A stretch of DNA of 64,000 nt from JAXDJJ01 sp034665745. Its GTDB lineage: Bacteria; Actinomycetota; CADDZG01; WHSQ01. The notes beneath the pieces are model-generated. The model was given only the letters and a program-made list of their open reading frames with translations. It was not told the origin of the DNA and searched no databases. Below are positions 50,190 to 58,907 of the stretch, piece after piece (position 1 is the first letter of the stretch; each line of letters begins with the position of its first letter). The stretch covers positions 1 to 64,000 of the forward strand of contig JAXDJJ010000001.1 of NCBI GenBank assembly GCA_034665745.1, in the 5' to 3' direction. The position numbers and the translations under genes are program-made.

Positions 50190-51710
50190 CTAGTGACGGA
50201 AGTGGCGACGCCCCGTGAACAGCATCGGGATGCCGTGTTCGTCCGCGGCGGCGATGACCTCGTCATCGCGAACCGAGCCGCCTGGCTGGATGACGGCAAC
50301 CGCCCCCGCAGCAACGGCTGCATCGAGGCCATCTCGGAACGGGAAGAACGCGTCGGATGCGCACACGGTGCCGACAGCACGATCGCCCGCCCGCCGCGCG
50401 GCCAACTCGGTCGATTCCTTGCGGTTCATCTGGCCTGCGCCGACCCCCACTGCGATCTCGTCTTTGACCAAGACGATCGCGTTCGACTTGACGTGTTTAG
50501 CAACGACCCACGCGAATCGCATATCGCGCATCTGTTCCTCGGTCGGCTCGGCTTTCGTCACTACCTTCAGGTTCTCGAGCTCGTCGGGCGGGTCACTCGA
50601 CTGGACCAGGAGGCCACCCGCAACCGAGCGGATGTTGATACTTCGGCTCTTGCGGTCCGAGCCTTGGAGGATCCGAACGTTCTTCTTGCCGGTGAGTATC
50701 TCGAGCGCGGCCTCGTCGAACGCCGGGGCGATGATCACTTCGGTAAAGATCTCGGAGATCGCCTTCGCGGTATCCGTGTCACAAGGCTGGTTCAACGCGA
50801 CGATGCCCCCGAACGCGGACGTGCGGTCGCAGTCCAGCGCTTTCGTATACGCGTCATGCAGTGAGGTGCCGAGAGCTGCGCCACATGGGTTGGAGTGCTT
50901 GATGATTACCGCAGCGATGCCGTCCAGCTCCTGAACCAGGCCCCATGCGGCATCCGTGTCGAGGATGTTGTTGTAGCTCAACTCCTTGCCGTGCAACTGC
51001 TTGGCCGCGGCGATGCCCGACGCGACGCCGGCGGCTCGGTAGAAGGCAGCGTCTTGGTGGGGGTTCTCTCCGTACCGGAGATCCATGACCTTGTCGGAGC
51101 TGAGTACGAGATTGTCCGGCGAAACGTCCTGGCCGGCGATGTAGTTGGCGATGGCAGAGTCGTAGCTAGCTGTGTGCCGGAACGCCTCTAGAGCGAGCTG
51201 TCTGCGCAATTCGACAGAGATCTCACCGTTCTGCTGTAGTTCGTCCAGGACCATGTCGTAGCTGTGCGGATTGACCACCACCGCGACCGAATGGAAGTTC
51301 TTCGCAGCGGCCCTCACCATCGCGGGCCCACCGATATCGATCTGCTCGACCGCGTCGTCCTCGTCTACCGACGGGTGGGCCACGGTGCGCTCGAACGGAT
51401 ACAGGTTGCACACGACCAGATCGATCGCCGTGATCTGTTGCTCAGCCAGCTCCCGAACGTGTTCTTCCTTCCGCCTATCGGCGAGGATCCCGCCGTGGAT
51501 CTTGGGGTGCAGGGTCTTCACGCGGCCCCCGAGGATCTCGGGTGCCCCCGTCACGTCAGAGACTTTCATCACCGGAACACCGGCCTCGGCGAGAGCGCTC
51601 GAGGTGCCGCCGGAAGAAACGATCTCGAAGCCCAGGTCGACCAGGCCACGCGCGAGGTCGACGATCCCGGACTTGTCCGAAACGCTGAGCAATGCCCTCT
51701 TCGCCGTCAC
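50190..51710 (-). CDS. purH: Bifunctional AICAR transformylase/IMP cyclohydrolase
   Basis: A 506-residue protein. The N-terminal cyclohydrolase has SVSDKSGIVDLARGLVDLG and VVNLYPFERTV-like VCNLYPFERTV; the transformylase half has LRYGENPHQDAAFYR, KHSNPCGAA with the catalytic Lys-His, and the C-terminal DAFFPFRDGLD. It performs the last two steps of purine synthesis. The GTG start at 51710 has TAGGAT 6 nt upstream, with its TAG being the purN stop. Confidence 0.96.
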   Translation of the reverse strand: MTAKRALLSVSDKSGIVDLARGLVDLGFEIVSSGGTSSALAEAGVPVMKVSDVTGAPEILGGRVKTLHPKIHGGILADRRKEEHVRELAEQQITAIDLVVCNLYPFERTVAHPSVDEDDAVEQIDIGGPAMVRAAAKNFHSVAVVVNPHSYDMVLDELQQNGEISVELRRQLALEAFRHTASYDSAIANYIAGQDVSPDNLVLSSDKVMDLRYGENPHQDAAFYRAAGVASGIAAAKQLHGKELSYNNILDTDAAWGLVQELDGIAAVIIKHSNPCGAALGTSLHDAYTKALDCDRTSAFGGIVALNQPCDTDTAKAISEIFTEVIIAPAFDEAALEILTGKKNVRILQGSDRKSRSINIRSVAGGLLVQSSDPPDELENLKVVTKAEPTEEQMRDMRFAWVVAKHVKSNAIVLVKDEIAVGVGAGQMNRKESTELAARRAGDRAVGTVCASDAFFPFRDGLDAAVAAGAVAVIQPGGSVRDDEVIAAADEHGIPMLFTGRRHFRH

Positions 51711-51716
51711 GACCGC

Positions 51717-51722
51717 ATCCTA
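51717..51722 (-). promoter_or_regulatory. Candidate -10 box TAGGAT for purH, built on the purN stop codon
   Basis: The first three bases of TAGGAT are the purN stop; the box ends 6 nt before GTG 51710. It may add an internal leaderless transcript for purH-folD. Confidence 0.4.
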
Positions 51723-52304
51723 AGAGGTGGCCTTTATCTCGCCCGTGAGGAACATCCGGCACGCCTCGGGAAGCAGGCGATGCTCTTGTTCTTTGATGCG
51801 CTCGTGGAGTGAAGCCTCGTCATCATCGGCTTCGATCGGAACCCTTGCCTGCAACACGATCGGCCCGTGATCCACGAGGTGATCGATGAAGTGGATCGTG
51901 GTCCCCGTCTCGGCGGCCCCTGCATCCAACGCGTCCTTCACGGCGTGGGCACCGGGGAAGTCGGGAAGCAGCGAGGGATGGATGTTCAGCAGCTTGTCTT
52001 CGAAGGCATCGACGAAGACCGGGCTCAGGATACGCATGAACCCCGCCGACACGACGAGGTCCGGCCGGAAGCTCAGCACCTTGTCCCGCAACGCCTCGCT
52101 CCACTCCTCACGCGTCTTGAACTTGCCCGGAGCAAGCATGTCGTTGGCTATCCCCCGATGCTTTGCCAACGTGAGCCCCAAGCAATCCCTGTCGGCCAGC
52201 ACGGCGACCACATCTCCTGGAACTTCGTCCTTGTGACAGGCGTCAACGAGCGCCTCCATGTTTGTCCCGGTGCCGGAGATCAGGACGACTAAACGGCCCC
52301 TCAC
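51720..52304 (-). CDS. purN: Phosphoribosylglycinamide formyltransferase
   Basis: A 194-residue enzyme of usual size: LISGTGTNMEAL (phosphate loop), GFMRILSPVFVDAF, and NIHPSLLPDFPGAHAVKDAL with the catalytic Asn and His; Asp in HLVDHGPIV completes the site. It formylates GAR using 10-formyl-THF. The GTG start overlaps the esterase stop (GTGA). Confidence 0.95.
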   Translation of the reverse strand: MRGRLVVLISGTGTNMEALVDACHKDEVPGDVVAVLADRDCLGLTLAKHRGIANDMLAPGKFKTREEWSEALRDKVLSFRPDLVVSAGFMRILSPVFVDAFEDKLLNIHPSLLPDFPGAHAVKDALDAGAAETGTTIHFIDHLVDHGPIVLQARVPIEADDDEASLHERIKEQEHRLLPEACRMFLTGEIKATS

Positions 52305-53341
52305 GACAGAGCCTCAGCGAGGGTCTTGATGGCACCCGGGTACCGGTAAGAGATGCCACCGTGTTTGCCGTCGAACAGCTCCAACGTGTACGAGATATCC
52401 AAGGCATCGAGCTCCTTGGCGAATGCTTGCGCGCCGAGGTCGAGGAAGTACTCGTCCGACTTCCCCGCGTCTAGGTAGATGCGCTTCATCCCTCGCAGGG
52501 CGTCCGCAAACTTCGGAGCCATCCGCACCGGGTCCCATGCGAGCCACTCGGCCCACACCTCATCGATCAGCTTGCCGGTTTCGACATCAAAGGGGAGCCG
52601 CGCCTTACCGGGGTTCGATGCGTCCGGCGAATAACAAGCTGCCATCGCATAGGTGTTCAAGGCGGCGCCATGTTGTGCGTAATCGAACGCCGGGGCTTGT
52701 CGCAGCTTGTCGAAGAACACGTCGTACGAGCCATCGAAGTGATCGCGCATCACTCTGGCGGTTTCGGGGAAGTCCTTCATGTAGCACACCTCGAACAAGG
52801 CATCACCCGCGTGCGAGGCCAACGCGCCGAACACATCCGGGCGCAACATCGGCACAACCATCGCGCCGTAGCCACCGCTCGACTTGCCGGTCAAACCCCG
52901 GCGTGCGCTATCGGGTGACGTTGGATAGCGCTCGTCGATGAATGTGACGACCTCGTCGCATAGGTAATCCATATAGCGACCCGTCGCAGCAGAGTTGATG
53001 AACTGCGAACCGCCATAAGAGGTCCACGCGTCGACGAACACCACTACGGCGGGGGGGCAATCCCCCTGGAACAGCTCGTCGATCCGTTCCACGATCGTCG
53101 GTTCGAACGCATTGCGGTTCATCCACATATCCAGCTGGCCCGTCATCCCTTGGATCAGGTAGATGGACGGCAGGTCCTTGTGCTCACCCGGCGGCTCGTA
53201 GACGTAAAGGGGCCGCGTCGCGGGGTCACCCAAGGGGTTGTTTGCAAGAACCTCCGACTTGACCGTCAGTTGGTGGAAGCGACCCTTCAAGGCTCCGCCC
53301 CACGGCGAGCCGGGCGCTCCAGACACCTCTGTGAGACTCAC
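52301..53341 (-). CDS. Putative esterase (alpha/beta hydrolase, esterase D-like)
   Basis: A 346-residue protein. The nucleophile elbow is GKSSGGYGAM (near residue 155), and HGGISYRYPGA near the C-terminus is the probable His region. IYLIQGMTGQLDMWMNRN gives the oxyanion region. No signal peptide, so probably cytoplasmic. It resembles the PF00756 group that includes S-formylglutathione hydrolase and mycolyltransferases. It lies between sucD (3-base gap) and purN (4-base overlap); no functional link to either is obvious. Confidence 0.85.
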   Translation of the reverse strand: MSLTEVSGAPGSPWGGALKGRFHQLTVKSEVLANNPLGDPATRPLYVYEPPGEHKDLPSIYLIQGMTGQLDMWMNRNAFEPTIVERIDELFQGDCPPAVVVFVDAWTSYGGSQFINSAATGRYMDYLCDEVVTFIDERYPTSPDSARRGLTGKSSGGYGAMVVPMLRPDVFGALASHAGDALFEVCYMKDFPETARVMRDHFDGSYDVFFDKLRQAPAFDYAQHGAALNTYAMAACYSPDASNPGKARLPFDVETGKLIDEVWAEWLAWDPVRMAPKFADALRGMKRIYLDAGKSDEYFLDLGAQAFAKELDALDISYTLELFDGKHGGISYRYPGAIKTLAEALS

Positions 53342-53344
53342 GCG

Positions 53345-54220
53345 TTAGGAGCGGAGCCTCTTAACGATGTCGGCCACTTCGGTCGGATTCTTCGCAACCT
53401 CATATCCCGCGTTCTTGAACGCGTCGGCCTTCGCCTGCCATGTGCCCTTGGATCCGGAAACGATGGCGCCCGCGTGACCCATCCGCTTGCCCGGCGGAGC
53501 AACCCTTCCGGCGAAGTAGGCAACGATCGGCTTGCTCTTGTTGGCTTGAGCCCAGGCGGCCGCGCGCTCTTCTGCATCTCCGCCGATCTCGCCGACCAGC
53601 ACGATCAATTCGGTCTCGTCGTCGGCATTGAACTTCTCGAGAACGTCGATGAAGTCCGAACCGGGAACCGGGTCTCCCCCGATGCCCACGCATGTCGTCT
53701 GGCCGAGACCGAGCTGGGTCAACTCATGAACGATCTGGTACACGAGCGTCCCCGAACGGGAAACGAGACCGATCGGGCCGGGTGAACAGATCTCGCCGGG
53801 GATGATTCCGACGTTCGCCTTACCGGGTGAGATGACCCCCGGGCAGTTCGGCCCAATCAGAGTGACCTTCCGATCGCCACCGCGCAGGTATGACACGACC
53901 TTGGCCATATCCATCGCGGGCACGTGCTCGGTGATCGCGATGATGGTGTCTAGTCCGGCGTCGTACGACTCGAGGATCGCGTCGGCGGCGAACCGTGCGG
54001 GCACGAATACCATAGAGACATTCGCGCCGGTCTTGTCCACGGCTTCCGCGACCGTGTTGAAGATCGGTGTGCCGTTGTGGTCGGTACCGCCCTTCCCCGG
54101 CGTGACTCCTGCGACCAACTGGGTCCCGTAGTCCTTGTTTCGACCGGCGTGGAACGAGCCCTCGGAACCGGTCAAACCCTGAACGACGAGACGGGTGTCT
54201 TTGTCGATGATGATCGCCAT
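53345..54220 (-). CDS. sucD: Succinyl-CoA synthetase alpha subunit
   Basis: The ATG at 54220 shares one base with the sucC stop and gives 291 residues; the frame to 54424 lies in sucC. CoA-binding VQGLTGSEGSFHAGRNKDYG is N-terminal (quoted from about residue 12, key residues G15, T17), GPNCPGVISPG lies mid-protein, and GHAGAIVSG contains the phosphorylated His. With SucC it makes succinate and ATP or GTP from succinyl-CoA. Confidence 0.95.
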   Translation of the reverse strand: MAIIIDKDTRLVVQGLTGSEGSFHAGRNKDYGTQLVAGVTPGKGGTDHNGTPIFNTVAEAVDKTGANVSMVFVPARFAADAILESYDAGLDTIIAITEHVPAMDMAKVVSYLRGGDRKVTLIGPNCPGVISPGKANVGIIPGEICSPGPIGLVSRSGTLVYQIVHELTQLGLGQTTCVGIGGDPVPGSDFIDVLEKFNADDETELIVLVGEIGGDAEERAAAWAQANKSKPIVAYFAGRVAPPGKRMGHAGAIVSGSKGTWQAKADAFKNAGYEVAKNPTEVADIVKRLRS

Positions 54221-55461
54221 TACTTCGACCCCCCGTGTGCGAGGTCGACCGCAACCTTGGCCGCCTCGAGCATCGTCTCCGCTGTCTTGAGCATCGGGTG
54301 AGGAGCGTCGGCCAGCATCTTGCGGCCCTGTTCGGCATTCGTGCCGTCGAGTCGCACGACGATTGGAACCTTCACGTCCAGGCGTCCGAGGGCATCGATG
54401 ATGCCCTCCGCAACGAGGTCGCATCTCGTGATCCCGCCGAAGATGTTGATGAACACGCTCTTGACCTCGGGGTTCTCCATGATGATCTGAAGGGAGTTCG
54501 AGAGGACCTCGGCATTCGCGCCGCCACCAACGTCAAGGAAGTTCGCGGGCGAACCACCGGCGTCCGTCACGACATCCAGGGTAGACATGACGAGACCTGC
54601 ACCATTGCCGATGATGCCGACGTCTCCGTCCAGCTTGATGAGGTTCAGTCCGAGGCTCTTGGCCCGCTTCTCTTGCTCCGGGATGTCATGCGCCGACTTG
54701 AGCTCGTCGAAGAAGGGATGGCGATAGGAGGCCGAGTCATCGAGGATGACCTTTGCATCCAAGGCCATCACTTTCCCATCGCCGGTGACGACCAAGGGGT
54801 TGATCTCGATCTGCGACGCGTCGAGTTCGACGAATGCTCGATAGAGCTTGGGCAGGATCGCGATCGTTTCCTTGCGCGCTTCGGCATCGATGTTGCCGCC
54901 GAAGACGAGCTCACGAGCATGGAAGTCAGACATACCTAGTAACGGGTCGATCTGCACCTTCGCTATCAACTCGGGGGTCTTCTCGTTGACCGCTTCGATA
55001 TCCATGCCCCCTTCGGAGGACAAGATCGCGAGATAGCTGCGGGTGGTTCGGTCGAGAAGGAACGAGCAGTAGTACTCCTGCTTGAGGTCGCCCGCTCTTT
55101 CGACGAGAACACGTTTCGCCTTCTGGGCTTGTCCCTTCTTGAGCTCCCACGTAGCGGCTTCGTCCTCCGTCAGCGAGCCGGCATCCGCCTTCTGTTTCAG
55201 CGAGTAGCCCTCTTGATCGTAGAAATCGATCTCGAAGATGGCTTCAGCTGCTGCGCGTGCCTCATCGGCGGTCGACACCAGCTTGACTCCACCTTGGTGC
55301 CCGCGGCCCCCCACCTGAACCTGCGCCTTGACGACGACCTTCTCGCCGAGGAACCGGGCGGCCTCTGCAGCTTCCTCGGGGGTCGATGCGACCCGTCCTT
55401 CGGGAACCGGCACTTCGAACTTCCGGAGCAGCTCCTTACCTTGGTACTCGAACAGATCCAC
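54220..55461 (-). CDS. sucC: Succinyl-CoA synthetase beta subunit with an insertion
   Basis: A 413-residue protein, about 25 longer than E. coli SucC. The ATP-grasp domain has VVKAQVQVGGRGHQGGVK, the C-terminal domain ANFLDVGGGANAEV and NIFGGITRCDLVAEGI. The extra residues are at about 92-118 (FYDQEGYSLKQKADAGSLTEDEA region), between strands that are joined by a short loop in E. coli. It follows the B12-binding mutase subunit by 3 bases, so mutase and SucCD are expressed together. Confidence 0.95.
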   Translation of the reverse strand: MDLFEYQGKELLRKFEVPVPEGRVASTPEEAAEAARFLGEKVVVKAQVQVGGRGHQGGVKLVSTADEARAAAEAIFEIDFYDQEGYSLKQKADAGSLTEDEAATWELKKGQAQKAKRVLVERAGDLKQEYYCSFLLDRTTRSYLAILSSEGGMDIEAVNEKTPELIAKVQIDPLLGMSDFHARELVFGGNIDAEARKETIAILPKLYRAFVELDASQIEINPLVVTGDGKVMALDAKVILDDSASYRHPFFDELKSAHDIPEQEKRAKSLGLNLIKLDGDVGIIGNGAGLVMSTLDVVTDAGGSPANFLDVGGGANAEVLSNSLQIIMENPEVKSVFINIFGGITRCDLVAEGIIDALGRLDVKVPIVVRLDGTNAEQGRKMLADAPHPMLKTAETMLEAAKVAVDLAHGGSK

Positions 55462-55464
55462 TGA

Positions 55465-55869
55465 TCAGATCGTCTCCTTCACGTGGGTGTTGACCCACTC
55501 GATGATGTCTTTGGTGGGAGCCCCCGGGGTGAAGATCTGGGCGATCCCAGCCTTGGTGAGCGCCGGGATGTCGGAGTCCGGGATGATCCCGCCGCCGAAG
55601 ACGAGGATGCTCTCGCCCCCCTGCTCCTTGAGCAGTTCCACGACCCTCGGGAACAAGGTCATGTGGGCCCCCGACAGACAAGAAAGACCGACGGCATCGA
55701 CATCCTCCTGGATAGCCGCTGCCGCGATCTGCTCGGGGGTTTGGTGGAGACCCGTATAGATGACCTCCATCCCAGCATCCCTCAGGGCACGAGCGACCAC
55801 TTTGATGCCGCGATCGTGGCCATCGAGGCCGGGCTTGGCGACCAGGATGCGTGGCCGGCTGGAAGACAC
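55465..55869 (-). CDS. Methylmalonyl-CoA mutase small (B12-binding) subunit
   Basis: A 134-residue cobalamin-binding domain: AKPGLDGHDRGIKVV with the DxHxxG cobalt-ligand motif (H19), LSCLSGAHMTL, and FGGGIIPDSDIPAL. It completes the mutase large subunit encoded 20 kb away at 33453-35021. It is the first gene before sucC and sucD, so the succinyl-CoA made by the mutase meets its next enzyme in one operon. GTG start with AGGAG upstream. Confidence 0.92.
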   Translation of the reverse strand: MSSSRPRILVAKPGLDGHDRGIKVVARALRDAGMEVIYTGLHQTPEQIAAAAIQEDVDAVGLSCLSGAHMTLFPRVVELLKEQGGESILVFGGGIIPDSDIPALTKAGIAQIFTPGAPTKDIIEWVNTHVKETI

Positions 55870-55903
55870 TTGGGGGGCTCCTCGTGTGCGAAAGTCGTTG
55901 AGC

Positions 55904-55909
55904 TATATA
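55904..55909. promoter_or_regulatory. TATATA element between divergent B12-subunit and AccD-AccA genes
   Basis: TATATA is its own reverse complement and sits in the 41-bp interval. It could be the -10 for the B12 subunit, leaving a leader of about 30 nt with AGGAG, and for AccD-AccA. For the latter it is too close to GTG 55911, so that start may lie further downstream. Confidence 0.4.
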
Positions 55910-55910
55910 G

Positions 55911-57392
55911 GTGTCCGAAACCCTAGCAGGGACGCGAGGAGGCCCGGCTCTGGCACGCACCCGCCCGTTACCGTTCGAACATCTCATCGATGAGGGGACG
56001 TTTCGGCGCGTCGACGACGACCTCAAGACGGCCGATCCCATCGCTTTTCCCGACTATCCCGCAGCGCTCGAGGCATCCCGCGAGTCCTCGGGAGCAGACG
56101 AATCGGTGCACGCAGGCGCGGCGAAGATCGGTGGGCATGACGTCGAGGTCGCCGCGTTCGACTTCTCTTTCCTCGGAGGCAGCATGGGTGAGGTCGCGGG
56201 CGAACGTGTCGCGCGGGCGATCGAGAGAGCTGCCGACCGCGGGGTTCCCTTCATCCTCCGATCGGCCACCGGTGGGGCCCGGATGCAGGAAGGCATGCGT
56301 TCCCTCATCCAGATGGCGAAGTTGGTGGCGGCGCGCGCTCAACTTGCAGAGGCGCACGTCCCCTTCCTAGCGGTACTGGGTGATCCATCGACCGGCGGGG
56401 TCCTCGCCAGTGTCGGAGCGCTCGCCGATGTGACTATCGGTGAGATGGGAGCAACGGTCGGGTTCGCCGGCCCCCGCGTGGTCGAGACCGTGACCGGGGC
56501 ACGTCCCTCCTCCGACTCTCACACCGCGACCTCTGCCCTTGGCAACGGGATGCTCGACATGGTCGTCGATGTCAAAGAAGTCAATGCTGCGATCGGCCGC
56601 ATCCTCGATGCTCTCGCACCCAACGAGCCGATCGACGTTGCCGCTCCGGTCGAAGCATCTGACATGGCCACGGAACCATGGGCCGCTGTCGAGGATGCGC
56701 GCGCTGACTCGCGACCCTCTGGTCCCGACCTGGCGAAGCAGATCGGAGACCCGTTCGTGAAACTGCGCGGAGATCGGGCTGGCAAGGACGATCCCGCCCT
56801 GCTTGCAGGGATCGCACGCGTCCGTGGGCGTCGCACCCTGTTGCTGGCCCTAGACAGAGCTGTTGCCCCGGGTCCCGCTGCCTATCGGAAAGCTCGCCGT
56901 TGTCTCGCGCTTGCCGGGCGCCTCCAAGTCCCGGTTGTCACGCTGGTCGATACTCGCGGCGCCGACCCATCGGAGCGTTCGGAGGCTGGTGGAATCGCGT
57001 GGGAGATCGCCGGATTGTTCGACTCGATGCTGTCAACCGCGGTGCCGATCGTTGCCGTCGTTACGGGCGAAGGGGGCAGTGGTGGTGCCTTGGCCTTCGC
57101 CACCGGTGACGTCTTGTTGGCCTACGAGCACTCGATCTTTTCCGTCATCGGTCCCGAGGCCGCCGCCACGATCCTGTGGAGGGATGCAGAGCGAGCGCCG
57201 GATGCGGCTCGTGCCCTCCGATTGACTGCGCCCGAGTTGAAGCGCCTGGGTATCGCCGACCACATACTCCGAGAGCCGCTCGATGCAGACGGGCTCGCCG
57301 ACGCGGTCGCCTATCATCTCGACCGCATCGACCACGGATCGGAAGGTCTCGTGGCCGCCCGGCGGACACGTTGGAGGAATCTTGCCTACTGA
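55911..57392 (+). CDS. Acetyl-CoA carboxylase carboxyltransferase, AccD-AccA fusion without zinc ribbon
   Basis: A 493-residue protein. Residues 20-270 match AccD after its zinc ribbon (LIDEGTFRRVDDDL, DFSFLGGSMGEVAGERVARAIE, LRSATGGARMQEG, LGDPSTGGVLAS); the N-terminal Cys4 ribbon is absent. Residues 290-493 match AccA (DPALLAGIARVRGRRTLLL, TLVDTRGADPSERSEAGGIAWEIA by position, GEGGSGGALAFATGD, PEAAATILWRD). It should carboxylate acetyl-CoA using a biotin carrier such as that at 29682-31424. Start GTG 55911 is the longest choice; a later start is possible. Confidence 0.88.
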   Translation: MSETLAGTRGGPALARTRPLPFEHLIDEGTFRRVDDDLKTADPIAFPDYPAALEASRESSGADESVHAGAAKIGGHDVEVAAFDFSFLGGSMGEVAGERVARAIERAADRGVPFILRSATGGARMQEGMRSLIQMAKLVAARAQLAEAHVPFLAVLGDPSTGGVLASVGALADVTIGEMGATVGFAGPRVVETVTGARPSSDSHTATSALGNGMLDMVVDVKEVNAAIGRILDALAPNEPIDVAAPVEASDMATEPWAAVEDARADSRPSGPDLAKQIGDPFVKLRGDRAGKDDPALLAGIARVRGRRTLLLALDRAVAPGPAAYRKARRCLALAGRLQVPVVTLVDTRGADPSERSEAGGIAWEIAGLFDSMLSTAVPIVAVVTGEGGSGGALAFATGDVLLAYEHSIFSVIGPEAAATILWRDAERAPDAARALRLTAPELKRLGIADHILREPLDADGLADAVAYHLDRIDHGSEGLVAARRTRWRNLAY

Positions 57393-58200
57393 TAAGAGAG
57401 CACGGAAGAGGCAGTTCAGAGATGAGGCAGCCGCGGCTCGGGATGCGGAGCTCCGTCGCAGGCGCATCATCAGGTTCGTCGTCCTCGGTGCCGTCGTCGC
57501 AGGCGTGCTCGGTTGGGCACTTTTCTCCGGCAAGGACACGAACGACACCGCCGCGAAGGACTCGGCGCAGCCCACCGCCGGCGATCAGTTCAGCGCCGAA
57601 CCGACCGAGGCTCCAACAGGCGTTGCGTGCGATGGCGAAGAGCCGCCCAAGGCGAACCCGCAGCAATACAAGAAGCCGGAGCAGGTCATGCAGGAAGGCG
57701 TCGACTACGCCGCGATCATCCATACCTCGTGCGGGGACCTCGAGTTCGACCTCTTCGAGGACAAGACGCCCCAAACGGTGAACAGCTTCATCTTCCTCGC
57801 CCAAGAAGGTTTCTACGACGGCTTGACGTTCCATCGCGTCGTCGGGAACTTCGTGATCCAAGGTGGCGACCCGGAAGGCACCGGGGGTGGCGGTCCGGGG
57901 TACGTGGTCCCGGACGAGTTCCCCGCTAAAGGCAACGAATACGTCTTCGGTACGGTCGCCATGGCTAACGCCGGCCCAAACTCGACGGGTTCACAGTTCT
58001 TCGTCGTCGTTCACGAAGGGCCGAACGGCGAGACCGACGAGCCCGCTGGACTCGATCCCCTCTACTCGTTGTTCGGGCAGCTCACGGAACCGTCGTTCGA
58101 GGTGGCCAAGACGATCTCGCAGCTAGAGGTCGGGGGTCCCTCAGGCGAAACACCGGTGACGCCCGTCTACATCAACTCGATAGAGATCATCGAGCGCTAA
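57382..58200 (+). CDS. Membrane-anchored cyclophilin-type peptidyl-prolyl isomerase
   Basis: The TTG at 57382, five bases after GGAGG and overlapping the previous stop, gives 272 residues; upstream in-frame starts lie inside AccD-AccA. Residues 28-50 are an anchor preceded by RRRRIIR. The cyclophilin domain (about 105-272) has FDLFEDKTPQTVNSFIFLA, YDGLTFHRVVGNFVIQGGD with catalytic Arg, and NSTGSQFFVVV. It catalyses proline isomerisation of exported proteins on the outer face. Confidence 0.92.
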   Translation: MPTDKRARKRQFRDEAAAARDAELRRRRIIRFVVLGAVVAGVLGWALFSGKDTNDTAAKDSAQPTAGDQFSAEPTEAPTGVACDGEEPPKANPQQYKKPEQVMQEGVDYAAIIHTSCGDLEFDLFEDKTPQTVNSFIFLAQEGFYDGLTFHRVVGNFVIQGGDPEGTGGGGPGYVVPDEFPAKGNEYVFGTVAMANAGPNSTGSQFFVVVHEGPNGETDEPAGLDPLYSLFGQLTEPSFEVAKTISQLEVGGPSGETPVTPVYINSIEIIER

Positions 58201-58211
58201 CTACCCGACAA

Positions 58212-58907
58212 CTATTCGACGACGAGGCGGCCTTCCATCGTCGGATGGATGTCGCAGCGGAAGTAGTACGCGCCTGCATCCAGTGCGGGGATGGCGTATT
58301 CAGCGGTCGACCCGGGCGCCACGTCCTGGCCCACGAAGAATTCCTCGTCCAAAGTGTCGTCGGCGTAGATAGCGACGTTGTGGGGGGCGGCGTCCTGATT
58401 GTCGAAATCGAGGGTGACCTCTTCTCCGGCAGGCAGTGTTAGCTCGGTCTCCGAGAACGAGAGGTTCGAGGCACTGAGACTCACTGATGCAGGAGCCGCG
58501 GCGGCGGCCGCAGCGGGAGCAGCAGTCTCGGCAGTGGGCTCAACGGCTCCAAGGTTCACCAGGATCACGGCCAGCGCAACCGGGTAGACGACCAGCGCGC
58601 ACAGCTCGACCGCGGTTGCGAACGACAGCTTCTTCCGGGATGCCGCGAACGTGGTCGCAGCCAAGATGTTGAGCCCCAGGGCAAGAGCTACTGCAGGTGC
58701 GTGCTCCTTCGGAAGCTTCAGCAGGAACAGCCCGAACAGCAACGTGACGATGGCTACGAAGATGAGGGCCGCGACCGGGATCGCTATGTGCAACGGGATC
58801 CGAAGGTGAACCTCTTTGACGAGGTCGGGCCTCGTGCCCTTGCTATCGCGCTCGGTGCCGTTCGATGAAATGACCTTCACCTCTTCTTGTGTGCGGAGAG
58901 CGCTCAT
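58212..58907 (-). CDS. Membrane protein with C-terminal cupredoxin domain
   Basis: The ATG at 58907 overlaps the upstream stop (ATGA) and gives 231 residues. After a 35-residue cytoplasmic part come three membrane segments (about 38-64, 72-90, 97-119), an Ala/Pro-rich linker, and an outer cupredoxin domain with type 1 copper ligands H176 (APHNVAIY), C218, H221 and M224 (FRCDIHPTMEG). It should carry electrons or copper at the membrane surface. Last gene of the five-gene copper/propeller set. Confidence 0.85.
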   Translation of the reverse strand: MSALRTQEEVKVISSNGTERDSKGTRPDLVKEVHLRIPLHIAIPVAALIFVAIVTLLFGLFLLKLPKEHAPAVALALGLNILAATTFAASRKKLSFATAVELCALVVYPVALAVILVNLGAVEPTAETAAPAAAAAAAPASVSLSASNLSFSETELTLPAGEEVTLDFDNQDAAPHNVAIYADDTLDEEFFVGQDVAPGSTAEYAIPALDAGAYYFRCDIHPTMEGRLVVE

